Shown: one piece after another, positions 8,546-17,119 of the stretch | Layout of the letters: every line of letters starts with the position of its first letter | Numbering within the stretch: position 1 is the first letter of the stretch | From: Archangium lipolyticum | Lineage (GTDB): Bacteria; Myxococcota; Myxococcia; Myxococcales; Myxococcaceae | DNA length: 57,503 nt | Reading direction: 5' to 3' | Assembly: GCF_024623785.1 (NCBI RefSeq) | Contig: NZ_JANKBZ010000052.1 | Coordinates: 1 to 57,503, forward strand | Translations under genes and position numbers: made by a program | Notes under the pieces: model-generated | What the model saw: only the letters and a program-made list of their open reading frames with translations | What the model was told of the DNA's origin: nothing | Database searches by the model: none

Positions 8546-9503
8546 TCAGGGCCCCGCCTGCTGGTTCACCGGGAAGGTGACGTTCCCGAGGGTGACGGTA
8601 CGGGGCCCCTGCGCTTCCCAAAGCTTGAGGGTACAGGGGCAGCCGAGTTGCGCGCGCGCCCCCTTCAAACCCACCACGACGGCACCGGCACCATTCGCGG
8701 GGATGGGTGCCTCTTGCCACCGGGTAAGCTCCACCTCTTCCCCCGCCTTGTCCACCAGTGCCGCCCCCGCCAGCGTCCAGGGCTCAGCGCCGGGGTTAAG
8801 TAGGCCCAGCCGTATAGCTACGCTTGCCGGGCGGCTCTCGCCCGTGGGCGTATAGCTGTAACTCCAGGCCCCCTTCAGACCGAGCGCGTTGGCTGGCGGC
8901 ACCGTCAGGAAGCCAAGGTTGTCGGACCCCACGACCCCGGCCCCCTCCAGCCATGCCACCCCCATGAGCCCGCCCGGCTCCTGACGCCCGGCCAGAAGCC
9001 GCGCCTTGTCCTCCTGGCACTGGCGCGCTTCGGCCTGTGCTTCGTCACGCTCTTTCTCGCACACGTCGGGCGGGCGCGGCTGCCGGAACACGTATACCCG
9101 GCGCGTCCCCTTTGCCGCATGGCCCACGAGCCAAAAGCTCGCGCTCGCCGGTGCCGCGCCATCCGCGAAGCGCACTGTCACCTTGACGCGCTCCCCAGGC
9201 AAATAATCCCCCTTGGGAGTGGCGTAGAGACTCAGCCCGTCTTGCCCGAGTGCCCAATCCGCGAGGCGGCCCCCTGGCTGAAACTCCACTGTCCCCACAG
9301 CGACGCGGGAGTCAAAGACGAAGGTCGTCGTCTCGTCTGCGCTCGCGCACACTTCCGGCGCTCCCTCCGGGGAGCCTGCGGCCAAGTCAAAACGCGCCGT
9401 CGCTGCGCAGCGGGGGGCGGGGGACGGGGTGCGGTTCTGCGGCTTGCGCAGCACCAGCGAGCAGAGCGGCCAGCAGGACGGCACCGGGAGAGGGGGGCAG
9501 CAC
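8546..9503 (-). pseudogene. DUF2381-family (TIGR02268) secreted protein, frame broken near the N-terminus
   Basis: The mature part (RFDLAAGSPEGAPEVC onward, about 290 residues) matches the myxobacterial DUF2381 paralogue family, which usually sits beside membrane Ser/Thr kinases, as here. A good signal peptide (AVLLAALLAGAAQA) exists, but in another frame. It starts at a GTG at 9503 with GGAGG ten bases upstream. The two frames would join if the six-G run at 9422-9427 had five. The frame of the mature part can be extended to an ATG at 9532, giving a 328-residue product, but that N-terminus is not a signal peptide. Either the gene is phase-shifted or the base call is wrong. The protein would be periplasmic or exported. 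Confidence 0.65.
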
Positions 9504-9535
9504 GGAAACTCAACCTCCAAAGGGCACGGCAAGGA

Positions 9536-11638
9536 TTAGGGCTGCCCGACAGGCTTAATGAGGAAAACGCGCGTAGGTGTCTTGGCGTTGCCGGGCGTGC
9601 TTCCGGGAGTGAGGCACACGCCGAAGCCGGGGGGGCAATCAAAACGCTTGCCGTGCTCGTCCATGTAGAGCGTGTTGCCTTCCAGGCCAGCAACCAAACA
9701 CACAGGAAGAGTCCCAACGCCTGGAATCTTCGCCTCGGTGAAGGTGCCGAAAAGGCGGTTGTCTCCGAGCTTCCACTGTCCAAGTAGCAGGGTCCCGGCA
9801 GGTAGATTGCCCACGAAACCATAGATGCCGGTTTGGAGGGTAGCGGGGCCATCCTTCACCCTGGCCGCCTCTCCGGCCTCTCCCTTGTACCCTTTGACCG
9901 TGGCGGTCTCGTCGCGGCCAGTGACGTTGAACCGTTCGTGGGTCTCCCGCCAACCCTGGGGGCAGGTAATCGCGGGGGGCTCGGGGCGCACCTGGGAAGC
10001 GGGCGCGGTGCATCCCCCGTCGAGCAGCGCACAGACCGCCACGGCTGCGGGCTTTACCGGCAAGCGGAATCCCACACCTTGCGTCTGCGTTTTCGGCGTT
10101 TCTTTCTTGGGCGTCTGATCGGGCGTGCGAAGCATGTCGTTAGCGGTAGACGCGGGAAGTTGAGCCCCAACGGGTGCCGCGTCTCCTCCAGGGAGAGATT
10201 CCAGCGGCTTGACATCGGGCGCCACTTCACGACCGTGCACGCCTGCGTCGGTCGAGCTAGGGGTGGGGGACGTAGGCGGTAGCGGCAGCTCCAACCGTGC
10301 CTCGCTGGTGCGGCTCGAAGAGCCAGGCCCCCACAAGTCCGCGCCCACCAACAGGGCAACGACGGCCACCGTCAGCACGGCCCCAACGACCCCGAGACGC
10401 CACGCTGCGCGTTGAGGGGGTGGACCTGCGGCAGGCTTGAGTTCGCGTGCTGGCGGCACCGGGGCGCTCATCACGGGCGGCTCGTGCTCCACCGGGGCCG
10501 GGTCCACGCGCGGCGCTTCCACCATGGGGAGCTTGTCCTGGTTCGCGGCTGGGGCCGGGGGCCGGGGGCCTGCTGCCGCAGCGGGCACGAAGAGCACGGG
10601 TGCCGCGTTCGGCGAGGGCTGCCCGCGCCGGGGGCGCCGCTTCACCAGCTTGAGAAACATGCGCCGCTGTTCGTTTGGCTCCTGCTTTGCCGGGTCATCG
10701 AGCGTCGTGGTCGTCTGCGGCTCAAGCGGGTCCACGAGCGGCGGCTCCCAGGTAGCGTCGGTCTCCGCGTTGGACAGGGACTCATTCAGAGCCGCGCACA
10801 GTGTCGCAACCAACGGGAAGCGGTCCTCTGGCCGCTCCGCGAGCATCTTCATGCACAGCAGCGAGGCGGCCAGCGGCACGCGGGGGTTGACGACGTGCGG
10901 CGCTTCGGGCCGCTGAGTCAAGATACGCTCGCGCAGCCCGTCCAGGCACCCTTCATCCGTGCGCTCGCCAAAGGGCAGCGCATCCGTCAGCAGCCAGTAA
11001 TAAGTCACGCCCAATGCCCACATCTCATCGGTGGGCCCGTACTCGTATTGACCCGTGCCGTCCGGGTTGGCGCGCTGAAAGCGTATCTGCTCGGGAGAGC
11101 GGAATTCCTCTGTCCCGGGCGGGAGCTGCGAGCCGGTAACAGTCGGGGCACTGGCAAGAGAACCAATCCCGAAATCAATCAGGATCGGGCGCTCGTTCCC
11201 TTCCCGAATGACGATGTTCTCCGGCTTCACATCGCGATGAAACACACCCGCCGCGTGTACCTCCCCGAGCGTCAATGCCGCGTCCAGGATGATGCGCGTC
11301 GCCTTCCGAGCCGACGGGTTTCGCTTGTAGGCAAACGTCCAAAGCGTGTCCCCCGGCACGTATTCCATCACGATATAGGGATGGCCAATAACTGTGTCCG
11401 GCCAGAAATCCGAGCCCACGTAGCGGACGACGCCGGGGTTCTCCAGGTGAATGAGAATGCCGATCTCACGCTTGCCCCGCCCGTCCAGCTTGGGGATTAG
11501 AAGGAGCTTCAACGCGAAGAAGCGGCCCCCGCGCTCGACCTTGTAGACGATGCCCAGGCCCCCCGCGCCCAAGAACCCCACGACCTTGTAATCTCCGATC
11601 ATCTCGCCGATGTCCGGGTGCCTGAGTGCCAGTCCCAC
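9536..11638 (-). CDS. Membrane Ser/Thr protein kinase (Pkn type)
   Basis: 700 residues from a GTG at 11638 preceded by GAGG. The kinase domain (about 16-290) has glycine loop GAGGLGIVYK, catalytic Lys44, HRDVKPEN (HRD 134-136) and DFG (155-157), so it should be active. A Pro/Ala-rich linker leads to one transmembrane helix at about 412-436, and ~260 residues then lie outside the membrane. The tail has several Cys and no recognised fold. The DUF2381 gene follows on the same strand within ~35 bases, a standing pair in myxobacteria that suggests an extracytoplasmic ligand or partner. Here it is cargo of an integrated element. The signal sensed is unknown. Confidence 0.85.
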   Translation of the reverse strand: MGLALRHPDIGEMIGDYKVVGFLGAGGLGIVYKVERGGRFFALKLLLIPKLDGRGKREIGILIHLENPGVVRYVGSDFWPDTVIGHPYIVMEYVPGDTLWTFAYKRNPSARKATRIILDAALTLGEVHAAGVFHRDVKPENIVIREGNERPILIDFGIGSLASAPTVTGSQLPPGTEEFRSPEQIRFQRANPDGTGQYEYGPTDEMWALGVTYYWLLTDALPFGERTDEGCLDGLRERILTQRPEAPHVVNPRVPLAASLLCMKMLAERPEDRFPLVATLCAALNESLSNAETDATWEPPLVDPLEPQTTTTLDDPAKQEPNEQRRMFLKLVKRRPRRGQPSPNAAPVLFVPAAAAGPRPPAPAANQDKLPMVEAPRVDPAPVEHEPPVMSAPVPPARELKPAAGPPPQRAAWRLGVVGAVLTVAVVALLVGADLWGPGSSSRTSEARLELPLPPTSPTPSSTDAGVHGREVAPDVKPLESLPGGDAAPVGAQLPASTANDMLRTPDQTPKKETPKTQTQGVGFRLPVKPAAVAVCALLDGGCTAPASQVRPEPPAITCPQGWRETHERFNVTGRDETATVKGYKGEAGEAARVKDGPATLQTGIYGFVGNLPAGTLLLGQWKLGDNRLFGTFTEAKIPGVGTLPVCLVAGLEGNTLYMDEHGKRFDCPPGFGVCLTPGSTPGNAKTPTRVFLIKPVGQP

Positions 11639-11639
11639 G

Positions 11640-12529
11640 CTCTACCTCACCTCGTAGATGGGGGAGCGTACCATGACCGCAAGGATGCGGCTCTCCCGGT
11701 GGGACCGGGGCGGCAGGTGGACCCCGCCAAAGCTCGCGACCACTCCAAACAAGTCGGAAACAAATATTGCACGAATTGCGCGTTCAGACCCGAATCGGGG
11801 AAATCAGTACAGATTTGTTTCCTACATGTGTGTTATTTCCGTCCGCTGGCGTGCGGCATGTGCCCTTGCAGGACCCGGCAAGGCGCGGGCCTATTGTGCA
11901 CTCACGCGCGACGGTTCGGCATGGCCCGTCATTACCGGGCCGGTCCTATGAGTAGCCGGGGCCCGGTGGTGGCCTCGGTGGTGGCGCCGTTGGTGGCTCT
12001 GAGTGATGGTGTTGGTGGGCCCAGTGGTGGCGCGTGGTGGCGCCACTGGTGGCGCTGAGTGGTGGCGTTGGTGGGCCCGGTGGTGGCCACGCGGTCGCTA
12101 CCCGCCTCCCTTGCCTGCCCGTCTGGATGCGCGCTGTGCTTTTGGCACGTCCATACGGGCCGGACCGGAGGCCACGTCGACGCGGACCTCGTGGCGAGCA
12201 TCCAGGCAGGCCGGACGGCCCCATTCGCCGCGTGCCTCGTGGGGTGCGCTGGCTGTGTCGAAGCGGGCCGTGCTCCATTCGCTCGCTGGTTCGGCCCTTG
12301 GTTGCCCGGCTGCACTCTCGCCGCTCACCCCTCGCGCTATGTTCGTGGCCTGGACACGCGGCTTTGCGCTGTGTCACTGCTGGCCTGGGTAATTCTTGGG
12401 CTGTTGGGCGTGTCGTTCAGGGCGGGTAGGTGATGAACAAGATCGAATCCCTGGAGGGGAATCTCTCCGTGTGTGGCGCATTCGTGCGCCGTTGCTGGCT
12501 GACAAGTGAGGACGCCGGGAAGAACGCCG
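11640..12529. other. Intergenic region with low-complexity GGTGG-rich tract, no gene
   Basis: About 900 bases with no supported gene. At 11965-12085 the sequence is an imperfect repeat of GGTGGC/GTTGGTGG units that opens many spurious frames. A unit related to the 5515-5720 tandem repeat lies at about 12160-12215. The kinase promoter should lie near 11650-11850. Confidence 0.4.
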
Positions 12530-12590
12530 GTAGTCACTCCAGGCCGCGCCTGTGGTCACTCCAGGCGACGCCTGTGGTCACTTGCCTGGG
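12530..12590. repeat. 22-bp direct repeats (2.7 units) upstream of xis-int
   Basis: Two complete 22-bp units start at 12530 and 12552, each of the form GTRGTCACTCCAGGC then a six-base tail ending in GCCT. A partial third begins at 12574 (GTGGTCACTTGCCTGG). Their position ~120 bases upstream of the excisionase suggests arm-type recombinase/Xis sites or operator iterons. No experimental support is visible. Confidence 0.55.
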
Positions 12591-12710
12591 GGCCAGCGAT
12601 GGAGATCGGCGGGAAGCTCGCGCGTCCATGCACCAGCGGCGCGGCATTCTCCGGAGTGCGGCCCCTTCTCCAACCCGGAGAGCAACGCCAGTGCAGGAGG
12701 GGCGCCAGCT

Positions 12711-12935
12711 ATGAGCACGCCCCCCGTTGCTGCGGATGCCGCGCCCGCGTTTCTCACGGTGGAGGAAGCCGCCGAAATACTGCGGGTGAACAGGAAGACT
12801 CTCTACGAAGCGATCCGGCTTGAGCAGGTTCCCGGCGTCGCGCGCATCGGGAAAACCCTCCGCATCCGCCGCGCTGCCCTGCTAGAGTGGACAGCCGGTA
12901 AGGGCCGTGATTCTGCGCTCGGGAGTCGGAAATGA
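12711..12935 (+). CDS. Excisionase / helix-turn-helix (MerR-like, AlpA-type) protein
   Basis: 74 residues with a GGAGG site ~8 bases before the ATG at 12711. The core is an excisionase-type helix-turn-helix: LTVEEAAEILRVNRKTLYEA, then a wing ending GKTLRIRRAALLEW. Such proteins direct the integrase towards excision and often regulate their own operon. The stop overlaps the integrase start (ATGA at 12932-12935), so the two are translationally coupled. Upstream direct repeats could be its binding sites. Confidence 0.8.
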   Translation: MSTPPVAADAAPAFLTVEEAAEILRVNRKTLYEAIRLEQVPGVARIGKTLRIRRAALLEWTAGKGRDSALGSRK

Positions 12936-14152
12936 GCGTCAGATTGCGGAAGTGGCAGAACAAGGCAGGGAAGGTCGAGGAGGCTTGGCAAGTGGACTTC
13001 ATGTTCCACCACCCGGACGGACGGCGACAGCGAGTCGTGAAGTTCTCGCCTGTGCAGACGCGCCGGGGTGCCGAGCAGTACGAGCGCGAATTGCGCGCCT
13101 CCTTCCTAAATGGAACCTTCGGAAAGGAGAACAACACCGGGGAGCGTCCTATGACGTTGGCGGAGTTCGCCCCGCGCTTCCTCACCTACAGCGAGAACAA
13201 CAACAAGCACTCCAGCGTCGTCAGCAAGAGCCAAATCCTGGAGGCTCACATCCTGCCGTTTTTCGGTGAAATGGCGCTGGCTGCCATTGGCCCGGCTGAG
13301 ATGGAGGATTTCAAGGCTGTCATGCGCAAGAAGAAGTCGGCAGCGCGCGCCCGGAAGGAGGCCCCCACGCGGGCAGCCCTCCGCAAGCGCAGCGGCGAGG
13401 AACCGAAGCCGCTGAGCCTCAAAACCATCAACAACGTGTTGACGGTGCTGAGCAAGCTGCTGGCCGTCGCGGAAGAACAGCGGGTCATCGAGCAGGCCCC
13501 GCGCGTGAGGCTCTTCGCGAAGCTGCCGAAGCCGCCCTTTGATTTCCTCACCTTCGAGGAGGCCGAGCGCCTGAGCAACGCCGCCGAGCCGGAATGGCGA
13601 GCGCTGCTGCTGGTGGCGCTCAAGGCGGGGCTGCGGCAAGGGGAGCTGATCGGGCTCCAGTGGGGCGACGTGGATTTCCAGCGCGGCAAGCTGCACGTCC
13701 GCCGTACCATCTGGCGCGGTGTCTCGGGCTTGCCCAAGGGCGGACGCGAGCGGACGGTAGAACTGCCCAACTCGGCAGTGGACGCACTCAAGGGACACCG
13801 GCACCTGCGCGGCCCTTACGTGTTCTGCCAGGAGGACGGTCGGCCGCTGACCGACGGGCTGCTCAAGCTGCCGCTGCGCCGGGCCCTCCAGCGGGCGGGC
13901 ATCACGCGCGAGCAGGGCCGCATCGGCTGGCACGACCTGCGGCACACCTACGGCAGCCACCTCGCCATGAGGGGGATACCGCTGACGGTCATCAAGGAGC
14001 TGATGGGGCACGCGACCATCGACATGACGGAGCGCTACGCCCACCTGAGCCCGGACACGCGCAGAGAGGCGGTCGGGGTTCTCGACCGGCCCTCTGCGCC
14101 CGCGTGCGACATACGTGCAACACGGATGGAGGACGCTGCTAACCACCCGTAA
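12932..14152 (+). CDS. Tyrosine recombinase (phage-type integrase)
   Basis: 406 residues. An N-terminal arm-binding and SAM-like region (residues ~70-200) precedes the catalytic domain, which has the full set: R235 (GLRQGEL), H334-xx-R337 (HDLRH), H360 (LMGHATI) and nucleophile Y369 (ERYAHLS). It should catalyse integration and excision of the surrounding element. The gene ends 17 bases before a tRNA/tmRNA 3'-end-like sequence, the normal int-att geometry. Its last codons contain a 21-bp sequence that recurs at both other element borders. In myxophage Mx8 the attP likewise lies inside the integrase gene. The 37-residue tail after the nucleophile is therefore probably element-specific. Confidence 0.92.
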   Translation: MSVRLRKWQNKAGKVEEAWQVDFMFHHPDGRRQRVVKFSPVQTRRGAEQYERELRASFLNGTFGKENNTGERPMTLAEFAPRFLTYSENNNKHSSVVSKSQILEAHILPFFGEMALAAIGPAEMEDFKAVMRKKKSAARARKEAPTRAALRKRSGEEPKPLSLKTINNVLTVLSKLLAVAEEQRVIEQAPRVRLFAKLPKPPFDFLTFEEAERLSNAAEPEWRALLLVALKAGLRQGELIGLQWGDVDFQRGKLHVRRTIWRGVSGLPKGGRERTVELPNSAVDALKGHRHLRGPYVFCQEDGRPLTDGLLKLPLRRALQRAGITREQGRIGWHDLRHTYGSHLAMRGIPLTVIKELMGHATIDMTERYAHLSPDTRREAVGVLDRPSAPACDIRATRMEDAANHP

Positions 14153-14192
14153 GCACGGCGTAAAAAAGTGGAGGCGGCGGGAATCGAACCCG
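14105..14192 (-). repeat. Candidate attachment site copy 3 (integrase end)
   Basis: The 21-bp motif starting TGCGACATACGTGCAACA lies at 14105-14125 inside the int reading frame. At 14169-14191 the minus strand gives the same T-arm/acceptor sequence as copies 1 and 2 (GGGTTCGATTCCCGCC, then GCCTCCAC). The bases just left of it (GCGTAAAAAAGTGG) match copy 1 apart from one base. Right of it the sequence differs and forms a possible hairpin, GCCGGA-AGCC-TCCGGC. This fits the right boundary of the element. Confidence 0.6.
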
Positions 14193-14478
14193 CCGCCGGA
14201 GGCTTCCGGCGAGAGCGCTCCAGAACGGTTGAGAGCGGTTTTCGTAGGAGTTCCAGCCGCTTATGCTGCTCCCTGCTCCGCGCCGACGTGTGTTGAGAGC
14301 GCTCCAGCGCGGGTCTGCTGTAGCAATGTAGCAAAGCACGTCACAGCGGCCCTGGAGGCCCTGGAAGGGGGCAATCCGGCGTGGGCTGCGGCCCTCCTCG
14401 GCCTCTTGCTCTCGTAGGCCCCGAGCCCCACAAGCAGGCAGGGGCTCCACGGGGCCCGTGGGAGGCGGACGGTAGCGT
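14193..14478. other. No gene recognised (14193-14478)
   Basis: The stretch between the right att-like site and the transposase holds no supported gene. The IS91 5' end has been lost here, since the transposase lacks its usual first ~30 residues. Confidence 0.4.
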
Positions 14479-15757
14479 GTGGGCCTGCCCCGGTACGTGG
14501 AGCGGGACTTCGCCCGGTACCTGGAGTGCGGCGTGCTGGCGCACGGCTTCGCGCGGGTGCGCTGCGAGAGTTGCAAGGACGAGCTGCTCGTCGCCTTCTC
14601 GTGCAAGGGGCGAGGGGTGTGCCCCTCCTGTAACGCGAAGCGGGCGCATGTGACGGCGGTGCACCTGGTAGAGCGGGTGCTGCCGCATGTGCCCTACCGT
14701 CAGTGGACGCTGTCCTTTCCGCACCGGGTGCGGTGGGTGCTGCTCAAGGACGTGGGACTGCTCTCGGACGTCCTCACCGTCTTCCTGCGCGCGGTGTTTG
14801 CCCTGCAGCGCCGAAGGGCACGGCGGCAGGGAATGCGGGGTGGGCAGGTCGGGGCCGTGTCGTTCATCCAGTTCTTCGGCTCCGCCTTGCAGGTCACGCC
14901 GCACTTCCACTCGCTGGTGCCGGACGGCGTCTTCGTGCCGCGGGAGGGCGGCGTGCGCTTCGAGGCGTTGCCGCCGCCCACGCAAGGTGAGGTGGAGCAG
15001 TTGCTGAGGGTGGTGCGTCATCGGGCGCTGCGCCTGCTGGAGAAAAGAGGGGCCCTGCCCGCTCAAGGACCCGAGGACGCGCTGCAGGCGTACCAGGCGC
15101 ACTCCCTGCAGCAACGGCTGCGCTGGACGGAGGTGGACGTCCGGCCCCCTCCCCGAAAGCAGCCCCGGTGCACCTTGCTGGAAGGCTTCTCCCTGCATGC
15201 CAATACGCACCTCCATGCCAACGACAGGCAGGGGCTTACGCGGCTGTGCCGCTATGGGGCGCGTGGCGCGCTGGCGCTGGAGCGCCTGGCGCGAATGGAG
15301 GATGGCCGCATCGCCTACCGCATGAAGCGCCCGCTGCCCGACGGCACCACGCACCTGATCTTCACCGGGCTGGAACTGTTACGGCGTGTAGCGTCCCTGG
15401 TACCTCCGCCTCGGGCAAACCTCACGAGGTTCCACGGCGCCTTTGCTCCAGGCGCGCAACTGCGGCCATTTCTGGTCCCCCAAGCGGGAGCGGAGGAGGC
15501 GAGCGTGGCGACCCAGGCAGCGGCCAGCACGGAGCCGATGAAGGAGAAGACGCCGCGAGTAGACTTTCGCCGAGTTGCTCAGGAGGACGTTCGCACTGGA
15601 CGTGTTCGCCTGTCCGCGGTGTGGAGGCAGGCGAAAGGTGCTGGCGTATGTGACGGCCCCCGCTGGGGTGCGCTCGATATTGGAGCACCTGGGACTTCCC
15701 TCTCAGGCTCTGAAGCGGGCCCCGGCCCGGGGACCACCCCAGCAGGCGTGGTGCTGA
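14479..15757 (+). CDS. IS91-family (HUH, Y2) transposase, N-terminally truncated and split by a +1 frame change
   Basis: Residues from about 5 on match IS91/IS801 transposases: a zinc-binding N-terminus (CESC...CPSC), HUH motif [10 protein letters not shown] with H142/H144, and a candidate catalytic Tyr259 in LCRYGARG. The conserved [10 protein letters not shown] segment follows. The usual N-terminal ~30 residues are missing. At TTT-C (15565-15568) the protein must move to the +1 frame to reach the C-terminal part, [18 protein letters not shown], which ends at 15757. Without the shift the frame runs on to 16059 into unrelated sequence. These enzymes nick one strand and transpose by rolling circle. 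Whether the shift is a mutation or programmed is discussed in the findings. Confidence 0.8.
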
Positions 15758-15960
15758 ACCTGGCGCAGCCGCTGTCAATACGCCCCAACTTCCTGCCTCT
15801 CTCCTCGAGCGAGGGCGGCCAGGGCAGGGGTGTGCCCCAAGGGGTTGTACCGTCCCGTGTACCGGCGCGGCGCGCGGCCTTGCTGGCCCCGTCAGCGGCC
15901 CTTCTCGGCCCCTCCTCTCCAGCCCTCACCCTCAACTTGGCTTCTATCCCGCCTATACGC
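14479..15960 (+). mobile_element. IS91-family element (5'-truncated main copy)
   Basis: Carries the transposase plus ~200 bases of 3' non-coding sequence ending CTTCTATCCCGCCTATACGC at 15960. That end is shared by copies at 18847, 22074 and 51228, and in decayed form by four more. After it the sequences diverge, so 15960 is taken as the ori-side terminus. The 5' terminus cannot be seen. The element abuts the right att-like site of the integrated island. Confidence 0.75.
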
Positions 15961-16055
15961 TTCGCTGAAATCCAGCTTCACCATCGACCCGTCGGTGATA
16001 AGACGCTCGCGGACCTCGGAGGTTTGTTCTGGGACTGGACACGATTGATGTCTTT

Positions 16056-16841
16056 GTGACTTCTCTCATTCTGCTCGTGCTGGCCGGCATCGGTTTCGCG
16101 CTGTCCGCCGCGATGAAGAAAGCCAGCCGTGAGGTGGAGCTGCCCCTCGCTGAGCGCTTCGCCGAGATGGACGTCCTGTCCTCCCTCGTGTTCTCCAGGA
16201 ACAAGCCCGATTGCGTGCGCTTCCAGAGCGAGGTGTTCTGGCCCGAATCGTCCGGGCCCCAGGCCGACCTCGAACCCCCGCTGTCCGAGCTCATGCGCGC
16301 CGCCAGCCAGGTGTGGGGCAAGCCCCTCCGGAGCACCGGGGTGTTCGAATTCGAGGCGGGCGGAGAGGTCCTCCGTATCCGCGTCGAGGAAGGCGCGGAG
16401 GAACTCCCCGTGGCCGCCGAGGGCTGGGCGAAGCTCCTCGCCGAGCGTCAGCGCGCCAACCGACAGGTGCGCCTCACCGTGGATGAGTCCATCACCGGAG
16501 CGGGGACCGCGGCCTACCTTCAGATTTTCGGTGGCAAGCCCAAGCAGGTGCGCTGTGAGAGCCGCGCGTTCTTTGATGCTGCGATGGGAGATTGGGGGAA
16601 GGCTTCCAGCAAAGCGGACGCTGGCGACGATTCGATTCTCGCCCCTCAGAAGATCAGCGAGAATGTCGAAGCTGTACTCGCGCCTTCCCTGGGGGCGCTC
16701 ACCGGTTCGGTCACGCCGGAGTTGCTGCGCGCCGCCAGCGAGGCGTGGGGCAAGCCGCTGCGCGGCCAAAGCACGTACAGACTGGAGCCGGGAGCCCTTG
16801 TCATCGGAGTCGAGGAGGCTCCTGCGCAGGCCGCCGCCTGA
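16056..16841 (+). CDS. Hypothetical membrane-anchored protein with internal duplication
   Basis: 261 residues from a GTG at 16056. The first ~20 residues form one hydrophobic helix ([17 protein letters not shown]), and the rest is soluble and acidic. Two parts are related: about 85-120 ([15 protein letters not shown] then an [11 protein letters not shown] strand) and about 225-258 ([15 protein letters not shown] then [10 protein letters not shown]). This indicates duplication of a ~35-residue helix-strand unit. No family is recognised. It begins 95 bases after the IS91 terminus, which may have replaced its original upstream region. The start codon is uncertain. Confidence 0.55.
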   Translation: MTSLILLVLAGIGFALSAAMKKASREVELPLAERFAEMDVLSSLVFSRNKPDCVRFQSEVFWPESSGPQADLEPPLSELMRAASQVWGKPLRSTGVFEFEAGGEVLRIRVEEGAEELPVAAEGWAKLLAERQRANRQVRLTVDESITGAGTAAYLQIFGGKPKQVRCESRAFFDAAMGDWGKASSKADAGDDSILAPQKISENVEAVLAPSLGALTGSVTPELLRAASEAWGKPLRGQSTYRLEPGALVIGVEEAPAQAAA

Positions 16842-16924
16842 GCGCGACGGATGGCCGCGCGCCTCGTGTCAGAGGACCGCAAGGCTGCCCTGGAGCACGC
16901 GAGGATGGACTTCCGGAACGCGTC

Positions 16925-17067
16925 GCATGGGCCGGCGTGTGCCTCCAGAGGGCTGCACGGCCTCCCCACCGGCCTGGCGCACGGCCCGGGGGCACCCGTC
17001 AGCAGCCCTCCTCGGCCCCTCTTCACCAGCCCACAACCCTCAACACAGCCCCTATTCGTCTTATGCT
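16925..17067 (+). mobile_element. Decayed IS91-family 3'-end remnant
   Basis: Matches the last ~140 bases of the element in diverged form: a TGTGCCTCCAGAGGGCTGCA-like start, CCCGTCAGCAGCCCTCCTCGG, then CCTATTCGTCTTATGCTC at the boundary. It is oriented like the main copy, and no gene lies in it. Confidence 0.5.
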
Positions 17068-17119
17068 CGTCCGGGCGGGATGGGGGCCCTGTGGAGGGTT
17101 GCGGGCTGGAGCCGGCGGA

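Noticed and set aside
11960-12110. CRISPR array or minisatellite of regular units
   Set aside because: The GGTGG-rich tract is irregular low-complexity sequence without constant repeat and spacer lengths. No CRISPR array was seen anywhere in the window.
15575-15757. Separate 60-residue gene with a CPRCGG zinc ribbon
   Set aside because: It is the C-terminal part of the IS91 transposase in the +1 frame, repeated at 18462; listed as part of the transposase.
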